Source: Bradyrhizobium forestalis (lineage in GTDB: Bacteria; Pseudomonadota; Alphaproteobacteria; Rhizobiales; Xanthobacteraceae). From it: a DNA stretch of 64,000 nt. Shown here in pieces: positions 63,204 to 64,000 of the stretch (position 1 is its first letter; every line of letters starts with the position of its first letter). Location: the NCBI RefSeq assembly GCF_002795245.1, contig NZ_PGVG01000003.1, forward strand, positions 248,001 to 312,000, given 5' to 3'. The position numbers and the translations under genes are program-made. The notes under the pieces are model-generated. The model worked only from the letters and a program-made list of their open reading frames with translations. It searched no databases and had not been told where the DNA came from.

Positions 63204-63850
63204 GGCTACCGAAAATAGCGAGCTACGAGCTTCCTTTCGTCGCACAGATTCCGCCCGCACGCGCCAAATGGGCTTTCGATCCCGACCGGGCCGCGCTGCT
63301 GATCCATGATATGCAAAACTACTTCGTCAGTGCTTTCGAACCAGACGCCTCGCCGATTGCTCCGGTCATTGCCAACATCGTTAGCCTGAAAGCTGCGGCG
63401 GTGACGGCGGGGGTGCCGGTCTTCTATACAGCGCAGAACGGTAACCAGGATCGCCGCGACCGGGGACTCCAAGCCGATCTGTGGGGACCGGGCATGACCA
63501 CCACGCCGGAACATCAGCCCATCATCGATCTGCTGCGCCCGGCGGCGGACGATATCGTTGTCGTCAAGCATCGCTACAGCGCCTTTCAGCAGAGCAATCT
63601 TGCTCATCTGATGCGGGTGCGCGGCCGCGACCAAATCGTCATCAGCGGGATCTACGCGCATATCGGTTGCCTGATGACGGCAGGCGAGGCATTCCAGCGG
63701 GACATCAAGCCGTTCTTCGTCGCCGACGCGATGGCTGACTTTTCTCGTGAGCAACACGATTTGGCCTTGAGCTATGTCGCCGCGACTTGTGGAATTCCCT
63801 TGTCGGTCGTGGCGCTCATCCGCGCGATGAACGGGAGGGCGGACGCATGA
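63200..63850 (+). CDS. dhbB: Isochorismatase, stand-alone (no carrier domain)
   Basis: Hydrolyses isochorismate to 2,3-dihydro-2,3-dihydroxybenzoate and pyruvate. 216 residues; ATGA overlap with the previous gene. Asp in [10 protein letters not shown], Lys in VVKHRYSAF, and [13 protein letters not shown] with Gly at the place of the cysteine-hydrolase nucleophile, as in true isochorismatases. EntB and DhbB are longer (about 285-310 residues) because they end with an aryl carrier domain; that domain is missing here and is encoded by the next gene. Confidence 0.93.
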   Translation: MRLPKIASYELPFVAQIPPARAKWAFDPDRAALLIHDMQNYFVSAFEPDASPIAPVIANIVSLKAAAVTAGVPVFYTAQNGNQDRRDRGLQADLWGPGMTTTPEHQPIIDLLRPAADDIVVVKHRYSAFQQSNLAHLMRVRGRDQIVISGIYAHIGCLMTAGEAFQRDIKPFFVADAMADFSREQHDLALSYVAATCGIPLSVVALIRAMNGRADA

Positions 63851-64000
63851 CCAAGCCGCTCAGCCTCGACCTCATGCGCGAAGACGTCGCCGCCATCATC
63901 CATATCGGCTCCGCGGAGATCGGTGACGATGACAATCTGATGGACCTCGGGCTTGACTCGATGCGCGCCATGAACCTGGTTCTGATCTGGCAGGAACGTG
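63847..64000 (+). CDS. Aryl carrier protein or start of carrier-containing synthetase, cut by window
   Basis: 51 residues visible from ATG 63847, overlapping the isochorismatase stop. The pattern DNLMDLGLDSMRAMNL is a phosphopantetheine attachment site (Ser of LGLDSM). It either is a stand-alone aryl carrier protein of about 80-90 residues or the first module part of a nonribosomal peptide synthetase. It supplies the carrier function that is missing from the isochorismatase. The window ends inside the gene. Confidence 0.85.
   Translation, partial: MTKPLSLDLMREDVAAIIHIGSAEIGDDDNLMDLGLDSMRAMNLVLIWQER

Overview
The window is high-GC DNA that is almost completely coding. It is packed with ABC importers, short-spaced operons and many GTG/TTG starts that overlap the preceding stop codon. 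Gene content and the palindromic intergenic repeats (CCTCTCCCGC / GCGGGAGAGG type) point to an alphaproteobacterium of the Bradyrhizobium/Nitrobacteraceae kind. That placement is inferred from style and content, since no rRNA or marker gene is present. I see no tRNA, CRISPR array, insertion sequence, phage or integrase, so this looks like ordinary chromosome rich in catabolic cassettes.

Layout: (1) 1-11.5 kb is a cyclic-ureide/amide type locus. It holds a PotABCD-like importer, an amidase, an Asp/Glu/hydantoin-racemase-fold protein, a GntR/FCD regulator, a NitT/TauT-type importer, a maleate-isomerase/arylmalonate-decarboxylase-fold enzyme and a hydantoinase. (2) 11.7-36.1 kb is one long run of minus-strand genes. 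In transcription order these are LacI, SDR, LivK-like binding protein, AraC, LivH, LivM, LivG, a LivF-UPF0261 fusion, a TIM-barrel protein, a giant flotillin, two SRPBCC proteins, FAD / 2Fe-2S / split molybdopterin subunits of a xanthine-dehydrogenase-family hydroxylase, MoxR ATPase, VWA protein, amidohydrolase, MBL-fold hydrolase, an SMP-30/isochorismatase fusion and an azoreductase. (3) 36.2-44.6 kb is a LacI-controlled carbohydrate cassette (importer, Zn-dehydrogenase, PfkB kinase, class I aldolase, enolase-superfamily enzyme). (4) 44.7-45.3 kb holds flagellin-like fragments. (5) 45.3-52.4 kb is a LysR-controlled polyamine/amine-type uptake and oxidation operon. (6) 52.6-58.5 kb is a branched-chain 2-oxoacid dehydrogenase operon, apparently led by a small ACT-domain gene and divergent from an Lrp/AsnC regulator. 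(7) 59.3-64.0 kb is an O-methyltransferase followed by a catecholate (2,3-dihydroxybenzoate) siderophore operon cut by the window end.

The most interesting part is 15.7-31.4 kb. A branched-chain-type importer is physically continuous with a Mo hydroxylase, a cox-like maturation pair (MoxR + VWA), two SRPBCC proteins and a flotillin whose stalk is built from 44-residue hendecad repeats. In the same run lie two neighbouring genes that correspond to the two halves of the plant Tm-1 antiviral protein (UPF0261 and TIM barrel), with the UPF0261 half fused to the transporter ATPase. I read this as one substrate uptake-and-hydroxylation system with an unusual membrane scaffold. The substrate cannot be told from sequence.

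Other points: the SMP-30/isochorismatase fusion has Ser where the cysteine-hydrolase nucleophile should be, the racemase-fold protein lacks both catalytic cysteines, and the Mo-hydroxylase large subunit is split by a TAG directly followed by an ATG with a perfect ribosome-binding site. All functional statements rest on motifs and family knowledge read by eye; no database search was run.
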